Source: Pararhodobacter aggregans (GTDB lineage Bacteria > Pseudomonadota > Alphaproteobacteria > Rhodobacterales > Rhodobacteraceae). Taken from it: DNA of 64,000 bases. This document shows positions 17,425 through 25,198 of the stretch, piece by piece. Position numbers and translations under genes: made by a program. Location of the stretch: assembly GCF_003075525.1 (NCBI RefSeq), contig NZ_QDDR01000004.1, forward strand, positions 186,001 to 250,000. The letters are read 5' to 3'. A model generated the notes under the pieces. The model had not been told where the DNA came from. It searched no databases and saw only the letters and a list, made by a program, of their open reading frames with translations. Position 1 is the stretch's first letter. Each line of letters starts with the position of its first letter.

Positions 17425-18051
17425 TTAGCGCTTGAAGGACAGGATGCTGTTGGCATTGATGATGGCATTGGCGATTTCTTCGGTGCTGACCCGTTTCGAC
17501 ATCGCCTGTTCACGGATGACCTGATAGGCCTCCTTGTCCGAAATTCCGCGTGTTTCCATCAGGATGGACTTCGCTTCGGAAACTTTGCGGATCCCGAACA
17601 GCTTGCCTTCGAGACGGGCGATCTGTCTGTCCTTGGTTCTGGCCTGCTCGCTGACATGCCGGGCGACCACCAAGGCAGAAAGCAGGCCAAACGACCTCAC
17701 CGGAGAGGCGATGACGCTTTTGGCCCCCAGCCTCAGGAGGGCATCGACGATGACCGGGTTCTCGTAATTCACGACCGCGATGATCGTCGGGGCGTTCTCG
17801 GCCTTTGACCAGGGGAATTCGAGCTTGATGACATCCGGCCGCACCGCGAGGAAAACGACATTGGTATCGGCGGGCGGCTCGGGCAAGGGCGGCCAGAAGG
17901 CCTGAACCTGGCAGCCGATGCGCTGCAGCTGCTGGGTGAGCTGCTCTCCGTCAGAATCCTGTGGGTGAAAGACCGCGACGCGCAAGGCGCGGAGCTCTCT
18001 CAGAAGCTTCGGCGTCTCCAGCGCCCGCTTGTCCCGACCGTCGCTTTTCAT
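17425..18051 (-). CDS. amiR: AmiR-like ANTAR-domain antitermination regulator
   Basis: RNA-binding regulator of 208 residues. Residues 20-140 form a pseudo-receiver in which the normal phospho-acceptor strand reads VVFLAVRPD, so no phosphorylation is expected. A helix near 140-160 (TKDRQIARLEGKL) is followed by a C-terminal ANTAR domain with KAYQVIREQAM-type helices (DKEAYQVIREQAMSKR). The ATG overlaps the amiC-like stop by four bases, as in the Pseudomonas amiCR pair, where AmiC holds AmiR inactive until an amide binds. It is the last gene of the formamide operon. Its likely RNA target is the leader at 21705-21828. Confidence 0.88.
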   Translation of the reverse strand: MKSDGRDKRALETPKLLRELRALRVAVFHPQDSDGEQLTQQLQRIGCQVQAFWPPLPEPPADTNVVFLAVRPDVIKLEFPWSKAENAPTIIAVVNYENPVIVDALLRLGAKSVIASPVRSFGLLSALVVARHVSEQARTKDRQIARLEGKLFGIRKVSEAKSILMETRGISDKEAYQVIREQAMSKRVSTEEIANAIINANSILSFKR

Positions 18052-19190
18052 TTGTCCAGCTTCGCCGTCCAGTCGCCGAGAGAATGGGTCACAAGATACG
18101 GATCCGGAGAGACCGGGCGCCGTGCCTCTCGGACGATGGTGAATTGCCCGTTGGCATTCGCCTGGCCGATCCGGGGATAGAGACAGGTGTGATGGTTGGA
18201 CGGGTCGATGCGGACCCGCCCCTGCGGCGCTTCGAATTCGGACCCGAGCAGTGCCGGCATCAGGGCGTCGATGACATCGGTGCCGGTCTGGCGAAACGCA
18301 TTCGCGAAGAGATGCACCTGGACATAGGCCGCTTCCCAGGTCTGGTTGGGCTGGATCCCGCCTCCGAAACGGGAGCGGAAACTCTCCAGGCAGCGCCGGT
18401 TGTTCTGCGTGCCGATCGACTGGAAATAGGGGGCCGAGGTGAAGTGCCCGGCGGCGGCCTCGCCTCCCATCTGCGCGATCTCGGCCTCCGAGGTCGACAG
18501 GCTGCCGATCGGCATTTCCTTCGGGTTCAACCCGGCCTGCGCGTAGGCGTGGTAAAGGTATTGGGTCGGATTGCCGACGACGGTCGAGAAGATGAAATCC
18601 GGTCGCTCGGCCTTGATATCGGCAATGATGTCGACGAAGTCCTTTTCGGTCGCATCCAGGGGCACATAGCGTTCGCCGACTTTCGCGCCATCCGTCCGCT
18701 GCTGGATCAGGTCGGTCATGATCCGGTTGGATTCATAGGGGAATATGTAATCCGACCCCACGATATAGACCCGCGCACCGAAGTTCGAGGTCATGAACTC
18801 GGCCAGCTGGACGCTGTTCTGATTCGGCGCCGGGCCGGTATAGATCACGTTGTTGGAATGCTCGAACCCCTCGTAGAGCGTGGGATAGAACAGCAGCCGG
18901 TTCCACTTTTCGATGACCGGGATCACGGCCTTTCGGGTGTGCGACATGAAGCATCCGAAGATGACATTCACATTGTCCCTGATGATAAGCCGCTCGGCCA
19001 GAACCCGGTAATGCCCGGCCGAAGCATGGGGATCGTACTGGATCGGCACGATCTCGCGGCCGTCCAGACCCCCGGCTTCGTTGATCTCCTGGATGGCAAA
19101 GAGGGTGCCCTTCAGATGCGCGGTCTCGCTGGGCGAGACCGCGTCATTGTCCGAGAACAGCACCCCTACCCTGATCGGTTCGGTCGACAT
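18048..19190 (-). CDS. amiC: AmiC-like cytoplasmic amide sensor (periplasmic-binding-protein fold)
   Basis: 380 residues with a type I binding-protein fold. It starts directly with PIRVGVLFSDNDAVSPSE and has no signal peptide, so it stays in the cytoplasm. Further family features are GLDGREIVPIQYDP and the VNVIFGCFMSHTRKAV pocket strand. In Pseudomonas, AmiC binds AmiR and releases it on amide binding. The tight overlap with the ANTAR gene supports that role here. Related proteins bind urea or short amides (UrtA/FmdD group), but those are exported; lack of a leader favours the sensor reading. The ribosome site is weak. Confidence 0.87.
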   Translation of the reverse strand: MSTEPIRVGVLFSDNDAVSPSETAHLKGTLFAIQEINEAGGLDGREIVPIQYDPHASAGHYRVLAERLIIRDNVNVIFGCFMSHTRKAVIPVIEKWNRLLFYPTLYEGFEHSNNVIYTGPAPNQNSVQLAEFMTSNFGARVYIVGSDYIFPYESNRIMTDLIQQRTDGAKVGERYVPLDATEKDFVDIIADIKAERPDFIFSTVVGNPTQYLYHAYAQAGLNPKEMPIGSLSTSEAEIAQMGGEAAAGHFTSAPYFQSIGTQNNRRCLESFRSRFGGGIQPNQTWEAAYVQVHLFANAFRQTGTDVIDALMPALLGSEFEAPQGRVRIDPSNHHTCLYPRIGQANANGQFTIVREARRPVSPDPYLVTHSLGDWTAKLDK

Positions 19191-19238
19191 CTGAACGTAT
19201 CCGCTATGAGCCCCGATATTCCGCGCGCGCGCCCCTCG

Positions 19239-20246
19239 TCACCCCTGGTAACGGCGGGTCGGTCGTGGAAATCCGCAGGACGTGCCATCCGTCACCTTAA
19301 CAGCGCCGTCCCAGGGAAGGCGATACTGTCCGGCGGCTAGGTCGGTCATATAGGTATACGGACAATCCTGTGCCCCGCCTTCCACGGCGACATAGCCGCG
19401 ATGACCGAACTGGTAGATGTTGTTTTCGACCCCCCAGAGCTGGCGCGCCTCGTCGGCAAGGCGCGGCCGGACTTCGGCCGTGATGATCTCGTCAGGCGCA
19501 CCATTGCCGGTGACCAGCGGCACGCCGTCGAAGCCGACGATCGTGCCCTCGCCCATCGAGTTGAACACGCCATCTGTCCCGGCCATGCAGACATTGGCCG
19601 AATACATCAGGTTGCAAAAGGAATTGGCCTGATTGGTGATCGTCCAGGCATGCCGGATCGGCGCCGTGTAGCCGGCCGTGCGGATCATCACATTCGCCCC
19701 CTTGTAGGCACATTCCCGCGCCATCTCGGGGAACATGCCATCATGGCAGATGATCAGGGCCAGTTTGCTGCCATTCGGCCCGTCGCAGACCGGGATGCCC
19801 AGATTGCCCGGCTCCCAGGGTTCGACCGGCACCCAGGGGTGCATCTTGCGGTAATAGAGGCGGATCTCGCCGGTGTTGTCGATAATCAGACCGCTGTTGT
19901 AGGGGTTGCCTGCCGGGTTGAGCTCCATGATCGAGAAGCATCCCCAGATGTTCTCGCGCAGGCAGGCCGACTTGAAGGCGGCAACCTCCGGCCCGTCAAG
20001 GCGGCACATGATCTCGGGGTTGGTGTCCATCGACAGGCCGTGCAGGCAGTATTCGGGAAAGACCACCAGATCCATCGTCGCAAAGGCGCGCCGCGCCTTC
20101 GTCACCATGGCGCAGACTTTCTCGGTCTGCCGGGCCAGATCCGCTTTCGTCACCACAATCGGAAGCTGCAATTGCACCAGACCGATGACGACCCCATCCG
20201 GCGATTTGTTCAGTCCGCCCAGTCCGCTCATTCTCGACACATCCAT
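19239..20246 (-). CDS. amiF: Formamidase AmiF
   Basis: Nitrilase-superfamily amidase of 335 residues, cytoplasmic, hydrolysing formamide to formate and ammonia (EC 3.5.1.49). The catalytic triad is E65 (FPEYCLHG), K134 (YYRKMHPW) and C167 (IICHDGMFPE), almost the numbering of the Helicobacter enzyme (60/133/166). The C-terminus ENNIYQFGHRGYVA and DLAAGQYRLPW is typical of AmiF rather than the longer-chain aliphatic amidase AmiE, so AmiF is preferred. It lies between the permease gene and the sensor gene in one leftward operon. The ammonia would serve as nitrogen source. Confidence 0.92.
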   Translation of the reverse strand: MDVSRMSGLGGLNKSPDGVVIGLVQLQLPIVVTKADLARQTEKVCAMVTKARRAFATMDLVVFPEYCLHGLSMDTNPEIMCRLDGPEVAAFKSACLRENIWGCFSIMELNPAGNPYNSGLIIDNTGEIRLYYRKMHPWVPVEPWEPGNLGIPVCDGPNGSKLALIICHDGMFPEMARECAYKGANVMIRTAGYTAPIRHAWTITNQANSFCNLMYSANVCMAGTDGVFNSMGEGTIVGFDGVPLVTGNGAPDEIITAEVRPRLADEARQLWGVENNIYQFGHRGYVAVEGGAQDCPYTYMTDLAAGQYRLPWDGAVKVTDGTSCGFPRPTRRYQG

Positions 20247-20264
20247 GATTTGCTTTGGCAGGAA

Positions 20265-20327
20265 GGCAGGGCCAGCCGCTGGCCCTGCCCATGACCGCCC
20301 CCCGCGCGCGCGGCGTTACGGGGGCGG
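20265..20327 (-). promoter_or_regulatory. Tandem intercistronic hairpins between permease and formamidase genes
   Basis: Two stable stems fill the 89-base gap: GGCAGGGCCAG/CTGGCCCTGCC with a three-base loop (20265-20289, perfect 11-bp stem), and CCGCCCCC/GGGGGCGG (20295-20327). Neither is followed by a T tract, so mRNA processing or stabilisation is more likely than termination. Confidence 0.5.
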
Positions 20328-20335
20328 CAGGGTCG

Positions 20336-21676
20336 TCACGATGCCCTGTAGCGCAGCTCGGCGTTCGCCCGACGCTCCTCGCCGGTCAGCGCCCAATAGG
20401 CGAGCGCCCCGATCACGAAGGCCGAGACCGCGGTGGACAATCCGGGGAACATCCCCTCGACGAGGAAGGCGGCCAGCGACCCGATGATCCAGGCGGCAAA
20501 GGACTTGCCCCGCCAGGCGTAATCGGCCACCCGAGGCGTCCGGGTGAAATAGAGATCCACGATCATGATGGCGCCGATCGGGGGAACCAGGATGCCCAGC
20601 AGCGACAGCCACGGGACGAACATCGCCCAGACATTGGTCGCGGCAATCGCGATCCCGAAAACCGCCAGAATGACGGCCATCACCCGCATCCTGCTCTTGG
20701 CAATCCGCGACCAGCCCACCGCGGAATTGTAGAGGCAATGCGCGCAGACCGAACCGAGGTTGCACAGGACGAAGGCGAAGGCGATCACCGACAGCCAGGG
20801 CAGGTTGAGATTGACCAGATAGCCGAACATGTTGTCGCTGCCGAAGGGCTGCGGGTCCGGCAGGGCGAGCGCCGCGGTCATGATGCCGCCGACCAGCATT
20901 CCGTAGAGGTTGGCGAATGGGAAGGCGCTGAAGGTGGCGATCAGCGACCCTTTGGTATCCTTGGCCCAGCGGTTGAAATCGGCCGTCACCGTCCCGGCGT
21001 CGATGAAGAGCGCGATCACCATGGTCAGCCCGATGCCGAACGCCATGGACAGCTCCGGATTGGCGCCGGCGTAGGAATAGACCGCCGACCACCCGACCTG
21101 GCTGGCGGAATCGTAGGCCACCCAGGTGCCCAGAACCACGAACAGCGGCACCGATATGAGGCCGATCCAGTGCAGGCCGCGAATGCCGACGAAGGTGATG
21201 CCCAGATAGATCACCCCGGCGACGATCGTCATCAGCAGGTAACTCACGCCATAGGCGGTATGAATCAGGTTTCCGGTGATCCCGGTCTGGACGGCGAACC
21301 ATCCCAGCAGCAGCGTCGACAGCAGGCCGGAGGCGATCACATAGCCTTTCCGCCCGAATACCAATGTTGCCAGCAGCGCGAAATTCATCCCCGTACGCGT
21401 TCCCAGCACGCCCAAGGCGCCGACATAGGCGAACATCATCGCGTTGCCGATCACCATTGCCCACAGGGCCTTTTCGAACCCCATGCCGGCCACCATCAGT
21501 GACCCGGTCATGGCGCTGGTCAGGATCATCGGAAAACCGATCCAGACGGTGGATACTGAGAATGTACTGTGTCGCGCCTGCAGCGGCACGGGTTCGTGCT
21601 CGTATTCGCTGCCCAGGACGTCGTCGACCTGTCCTTCAAGCTCGTCCAGCGCTTTGGAATTGTCTCTTGCGGTCAT
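20336..21676 (-). CDS. NCS1-family permease (cytosine/allantoin/formamide type)
   Basis: Inner-membrane secondary transporter of 446 residues with about 12 hydrophobic segments. The first helix region STVWIGFPMILTSAMTGSLM and the MIALFIDAGTVTADFNRWAKD stretch are typical of CodB-like NCS1 carriers. The ATG at 21676 is chosen for GGGGAG eight bases upstream; longer in-frame starts would run through the leader terminator. It is the first gene of the formamide operon, so it probably brings in formamide or a nitrogen compound that yields it. Classical ami operons use the channel AmiS instead, so this pairing is unusual. Confidence 0.88.
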   Translation of the reverse strand: MTARDNSKALDELEGQVDDVLGSEYEHEPVPLQARHSTFSVSTVWIGFPMILTSAMTGSLMVAGMGFEKALWAMVIGNAMMFAYVGALGVLGTRTGMNFALLATLVFGRKGYVIASGLLSTLLLGWFAVQTGITGNLIHTAYGVSYLLMTIVAGVIYLGITFVGIRGLHWIGLISVPLFVVLGTWVAYDSASQVGWSAVYSYAGANPELSMAFGIGLTMVIALFIDAGTVTADFNRWAKDTKGSLIATFSAFPFANLYGMLVGGIMTAALALPDPQPFGSDNMFGYLVNLNLPWLSVIAFAFVLCNLGSVCAHCLYNSAVGWSRIAKSRMRVMAVILAVFGIAIAATNVWAMFVPWLSLLGILVPPIGAIMIVDLYFTRTPRVADYAWRGKSFAAWIIGSLAAFLVEGMFPGLSTAVSAFVIGALAYWALTGEERRANAELRYRAS

Positions 21677-21704
21677 GTTCGCTCCCCAGTTTATCTGCGG
21701 GTCA

Positions 21705-21758
21705 AGTGACCAAAACGCAAAAGGCCCGACCCAGACGCGAACGTCTGGATCGGGCCTT
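21705..21758 (-). terminator. Leader intrinsic terminator of the formamide operon
   Basis: Read leftward, AAGGCCCGATCCAGACG pairs with CGTCTGGGTCGGGCCTT around a TTCG tetraloop (one mismatch), followed by TTTTGCGTTTT. It ends 28 bases before the permease ATG, so transcription into the operon must pass it. This is the arrangement expected for ANTAR antitermination. Confidence 0.82.
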
Positions 21759-21828
21759 GTTGCCCTGTGCCTGACCGGCAATGCTGGCGGTCGGTACAAA
21801 TATCCCGCAGGCGCCTCTCATAAGGCGC
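21752..21828 (-). promoter_or_regulatory. Candidate two-hairpin ANTAR target RNA
   Basis: Upstream of the leader terminator, read leftward: stem 1 is GCGCCT-TATGAG-AGGCGC (21811-21828, 6 bp with a six-base loop). Stem 2 is GGGC-AACAAG-GCCC (21752-21765, 4 bp with a six-base loop) and uses the 5' arm of the terminator, so the two structures exclude each other. Known ANTAR targets are paired hexaloop hairpins with A1 and G4; loop 1 has G4 but not A1, loop 2 has A1 but not G4, so the match is partial. Confidence 0.6.
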
Positions 21829-22032
21829 TGGGGAAAGGGTAGCAGTTGCCAGATTCGTGTCAAGCGATGTCTCGGCGCGACGGATTCGGTCTGACCGGCA
21901 GCCACGGCGCCTCGCCCCGTGGCCTCCGCTGGAAGGGCATTCTGGCCCGTCCCGGCCGCGCCACCTTTGAGCGCGAAGACGTTCTTGTCCGCCACATGCG
22001 GCAGGGCGCACACAAGGGGTGCGACTTGGGCT

Positions 22033-22611
22033 TCATAGGTCACACGCGCCACTGTCGGTTTCCGGATTCACGAAATCTTCCGGCACCATGATCCGATAGC
22101 GCGGGTGGATCTTGCCGCCTCGGACCACGGCCCGGTCGCCGCTACCGAAATCAAATGCCTGCTGGTCGATCCGTTTGCACCAGGGATGGTCGTGGCGGGC
22201 GGCGACGACGAGGAACAGACGCTTGACCTTGATCTACCGGCAGGACTGCAGGAGGTCGCACAGCAGTCACGGGCGCAGGGTCGTCAGGCTTTCGAAATCC
22301 ATGTGTGCGTGTGGAAGCCTTCATGGTCGGGCAGTTCGTCCATGGCTACCGGGATTGCACACGCCGGCGCCGACATCATGAGCCCCCGGTCCCATGGTTG
22401 GCCGGTCGTCTTGCCCTCGATCAAGCCCAGCTTCGGGTCGGCAAACAAGGATCGGGGGCGGGGTCTGATCGGGGCATCGATCGGCAGTTTCACCAGCAAA
22501 TTAGGGATATTGTCCCGGTAGATCCAGATAGGTGCGCTTTCGCCGAGGCCGAGGATGCCTCCGACATACAGGGCCGCGAAATCCCGCGTCGACCAGATCG
22601 TCGACTGGTTG
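22033..22611 (-). pseudogene. Degraded AbiEi-family antitoxin
   Basis: Leftward frames with several stops and at least one frameshift near 22310 reconstruct the middle and C-terminus of an AbiEi antitoxin. Pieces in order are APIWIYRDNIPNLLVKLPI, RSLFADPKLGLIEG, GQPWDRGLMMSAPA, AMDELPDHEGFHT, ESLTTLRP (then a stop), KVKRLFLVVAARHDHPW and RAVVRGGKIHPRYRIMVPED. These match the conserved order in AbiEi proteins. The N-terminal helix-turn-helix is gone and no AbiEii toxin gene follows. It is a dead remnant of a type IV toxin-antitoxin or abortive infection module. Confidence 0.75.
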
Positions 22612-22721
22612 TGCTATCGGTGGGCGTCCTCGTTTTCCCGGACAATGGCATCCAAGAGAACCTCGCCGACAAGGCCATGACGCTGGGCATCCCGGTCATG
22701 AGGTTCGAGAAGGGGGCGTGA
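22596..22721 (+). pseudogene. C-terminal fragment resembling a SLOG/DUF2493 plasmid protein
   Basis: A + frame ending at TGA 22719-22721 reads VGVLVFPDNGIQENLADKAM then LGIPVMRFEKGA. I recall this ending from DUF2493 (YspA/SLOG-type) proteins common on alphaproteobacterial plasmids. Only about 40 residues are recognisable and there is no start. It abuts the AbiEi remnant on the opposite strand, consistent with a recombination junction. Confidence 0.4.
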
Positions 22722-23067
22722 GGCGCGCAGACGCTTGCGATGGAGCGCGGTAGGCTTCGGCGTACACTGTTGCCCCGGTCGGGAGCGCCGGGGCGCAGGC
22801 CGAGCGCGTCCCACGATTTGAGGATCCGCTGCACTCCCCCGCCCTGATCGCTTTCCCCCGGCAGGTCAGACGATGGTGTGGGTCGGCTCATGAGTTCCGC
22901 CTACCACACTCGATTCGCGAAATTGGCGCGTCACAACGTGTGTCCAACCGAGCCTTCGGACCAGGTGTCGTCGCTTCCCCTGGTTCTGACTCTGCGCGCA
23001 ACCGGGCACGGGTTGCGTTGCACGCCGGGGCGACCCTTCCTGCGACGGTTCCGGGGCAACCGCCGGT
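22722..23067. other. 346 bases with no recognisable gene
   Basis: Between the plasmid-gene fragment and the potC-like stop. Leftward frames contain protein-like words (RILKSWDALGLRPGAPDRG) without a start, a ribosome site or a family I know. Probably more debris of the same decayed block. Confidence 0.4.
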
Positions 23068-23925
23068 CTAGCGAAGGCCCCGCAGCCGCTCGTTGCGCCG
23101 ACGCAGGAGTTCCAGCGTGGCCAGCAGCAGCACCGAAAGCAGGATCAGCAGCGTGGCGACGGCCAGAATGCTGGGGCTGATCTGTTCGCGGATCCCGGAC
23201 CACATCTGCCGCGGCACGGTGCGCTGGCTCGCCCCCGAAAGGAACAGCACCGCCACCACCTCGTCGAACGAGGTGACGAAGGCAAACAGCGCCCCCGAGA
23301 TCACCCCCGGCGCGATCAGCGGCACCACGACCTGAAAGAAGGTGGTGGCGGGTGGCGCGCCCAGGCTGGCCGAGGCGCGCATCAACGAGCGGTCGAAGCC
23401 GCTCAGCGTGGCGGTGACGGTGATGACCACGAAGGGCGTGCCGAGCGCGGCATGGGCCAGGATGATGCCGGGGAAGGTCTGGCTGAGCCCGACATTGGAA
23501 AAGAAGAAATACATCCCCGCCGCCGAGATGATCACCGGCACGATCATCGGCGAGAGCAGCAGCGCCATCACCGAAGCGCGGTAGGGCATGCGCGAATTTG
23601 ACAGGCCCAGCGCGGCGACGGTGCCCAGCAAGGTGGCGATCAGCGTGGCGAAGACGCCGATGACGAAGCTGTTGCGGAACGCGTTCAGCCAGTCCTCGCT
23701 GCCCAGCACGTCGCGATACCAGCGCAGCGAATAGCCGGCGGGATCAAAGTGCAGCATCTCCGGGGTGAAGGTGAAATAGGGCTCGGCGTTGAAGGACAGC
23801 GGGATGACCACCAGGATCGGCGCGATCAGGAACAGGTAGATCAGCCCGCAGAGCAGCTTGTAGCCGAGGGTCCAGAGGCGGTCGCCGAGCGTGACATAGG
23901 GGGGAAGTTTGGCCATCGCGCTCAT
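23068..23925 (-). CDS. Spermidine/putrescine-type ABC permease, PotC-like
   Basis: Inner-membrane permease of 285 residues with six hydrophobic helices. The BPD-transporter coupling loop is visible as MRASASLGAPPATTFFQVVVPLIAPG (EAA-type loop, about residues 185-210). It overlaps the PotB-like gene by four bases and is the last gene of the leftward three-gene operon. It forms the channel with the PotB-like protein. The substrate could be a polyamine or another small amino compound; the neighbouring nitrilase and RpiR genes do not settle it. Confidence 0.9.
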   Translation of the reverse strand: MSAMAKLPPYVTLGDRLWTLGYKLLCGLIYLFLIAPILVVIPLSFNAEPYFTFTPEMLHFDPAGYSLRWYRDVLGSEDWLNAFRNSFVIGVFATLIATLLGTVAALGLSNSRMPYRASVMALLLSPMIVPVIISAAGMYFFFSNVGLSQTFPGIILAHAALGTPFVVITVTATLSGFDRSLMRASASLGAPPATTFFQVVVPLIAPGVISGALFAFVTSFDEVVAVLFLSGASQRTVPRQMWSGIREQISPSILAVATLLILLSVLLLATLELLRRRNERLRGLR

Positions 23926-25178
23926 CCCATCTTGAGGTTGTCGATGCCGACCAGCCGGTCATAGATCCAGTAGAGCGCCAGCACCCCGACCAAGAGGATC
24001 GTGCCCAAAGCCGCGGCCAGACCCCAGTTGAGCGAGCTTTGCATGTGATAGGCGATCTCGCTGGAAATCAGCTGGCCGGTGCGGCCGCCGACCAGCGCGG
24101 GGGTGATGTAATAGCCGATGCAGAGGATGAAGACGAGCACCGAGCCGGCGCCAAGGCCGGGGATGGTCAGCGGGAAGAACACGTCGATCCAGGCGCGCGA
24201 AGGCGTGGCACCCATCGAGATGGCGGCACGACGGTAATTCGGCGGGATGGTCTTCATCACCGAATAGAGCGGCAGCACCATGAAAGGCAGCAGGATATGG
24301 GTCAGCGCCACGATGGTGCCGGTCATGTTGTAGATCAGCTGCACCCGCCCCTCGTCGTCGAGGATCCCCAGCGCCACCAGAATGTCGTTCAGCACCCCCT
24401 GCGACTGCAAAAGCACGATCCAGGCGGTGGTGCGCACCAGAAGCGAGGTCCAGAAGGGCAGCAGCACCAGGATCATCAGCAGATTGGCCCGCCCGGTGGG
24501 CAGCGTCGCGAGTTGGTAGGCGATCGGATAGGCCAGCAGGACGCAGAACAGGGTCACCAGCAGGCTGACCCAGAGCGTCTTGAGATAGAGGCCGATGTAG
24601 ATCCGGGTATTTTCGGGCTGCAGGACGATGTCGCCGTCGACGTCGCGTGTCCGGTCGGTGGCGGCGAGGTAATAGGCGCCGGTCAGGCGACCGTCGAGCG
24701 CCTTGAGGCCGGCCCAGATCTCGGGTTCGGACCAGCGCGGATCGACCTCTTCGAACAGCGCGCGATAGCTCTGGCCGTCCTCGGCCCCGCGGCGCAGCGC
24801 CCGGCCAAGGCGGGTGAGCGCGCTGCGGCTGCCCGGCAGGTCGTAATTGAGCCGGCTGGCAAGCCTGCCCAGATCGCCTGTCTCATCGGCGGCCAGCAAT
24901 TCCTCGGCAAAGAGCCGGTAGGTGGCCTCGGCCGGCAGGGTGGGCGGGGTCCAGCTTTGCAGCGCCTCAAGGGTCTGCGGGATCGCCCGCACCGGCACCG
25001 GATTGTCGACAGAGCGGGCGATCATCAGCAGGATCGGGAACACGAAGGTGACCAGGATGAAGGCCAGCAACGGCACGGTCAGCCCGAAGGTCTTCAGCTT
25101 GTTCCGGCGCTCGGCCTGCCGGAGCTTGGCCTTCAGGGTCAGCCCGTCGTCACCGAGGATCGGCGTGGAATCGGCCAT
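23922..25178 (-). CDS. Spermidine/putrescine-type ABC permease, PotB-like, with large periplasmic insertion
   Basis: Inner-membrane permease of 418 residues, well above the usual 280-300. Helix 1 (GLTVPLLAFILVTFVFPILLM region, about 30-50) is followed by roughly 130 mostly soluble residues before the next helix (LWVSLLVTLFCVLLAYPIAY), so there is an extra periplasmic domain. The coupling loop RRAAISMGATPSRAWIDVFFPLTIPG is normal. Some alphaproteobacterial Pot/Opp-like permeases have such an insertion. The ATG at 25178 is chosen for GGGGGACAG upstream. It lies 20 bases after the ATPase gene. Confidence 0.88.
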   Translation of the reverse strand: MADSTPILGDDGLTLKAKLRQAERRNKLKTFGLTVPLLAFILVTFVFPILLMIARSVDNPVPVRAIPQTLEALQSWTPPTLPAEATYRLFAEELLAADETGDLGRLASRLNYDLPGSRSALTRLGRALRRGAEDGQSYRALFEEVDPRWSEPEIWAGLKALDGRLTGAYYLAATDRTRDVDGDIVLQPENTRIYIGLYLKTLWVSLLVTLFCVLLAYPIAYQLATLPTGRANLLMILVLLPFWTSLLVRTTAWIVLLQSQGVLNDILVALGILDDEGRVQLIYNMTGTIVALTHILLPFMVLPLYSVMKTIPPNYRRAAISMGATPSRAWIDVFFPLTIPGLGAGSVLVFILCIGYYITPALVGGRTGQLISSEIAYHMQSSLNWGLAAALGTILLVGVLALYWIYDRLVGIDNLKMG

Positions 25179-25198
25179 GGTTCTGTCCCCCGACCCGG

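Noticed and set aside
18048-19190. The AmiC-like protein as the binding protein of an ABC importer.
   Set aside because: No signal peptide, no adjacent permease or ATPase genes, and a four-base overlap with the ANTAR gene as in amiCR.
20336-21799. A longer permease starting at 21799.
   Set aside because: It would be translated through the leader terminator hairpin; ATG 21676 has a proper ribosome site and starts at the usual family position.
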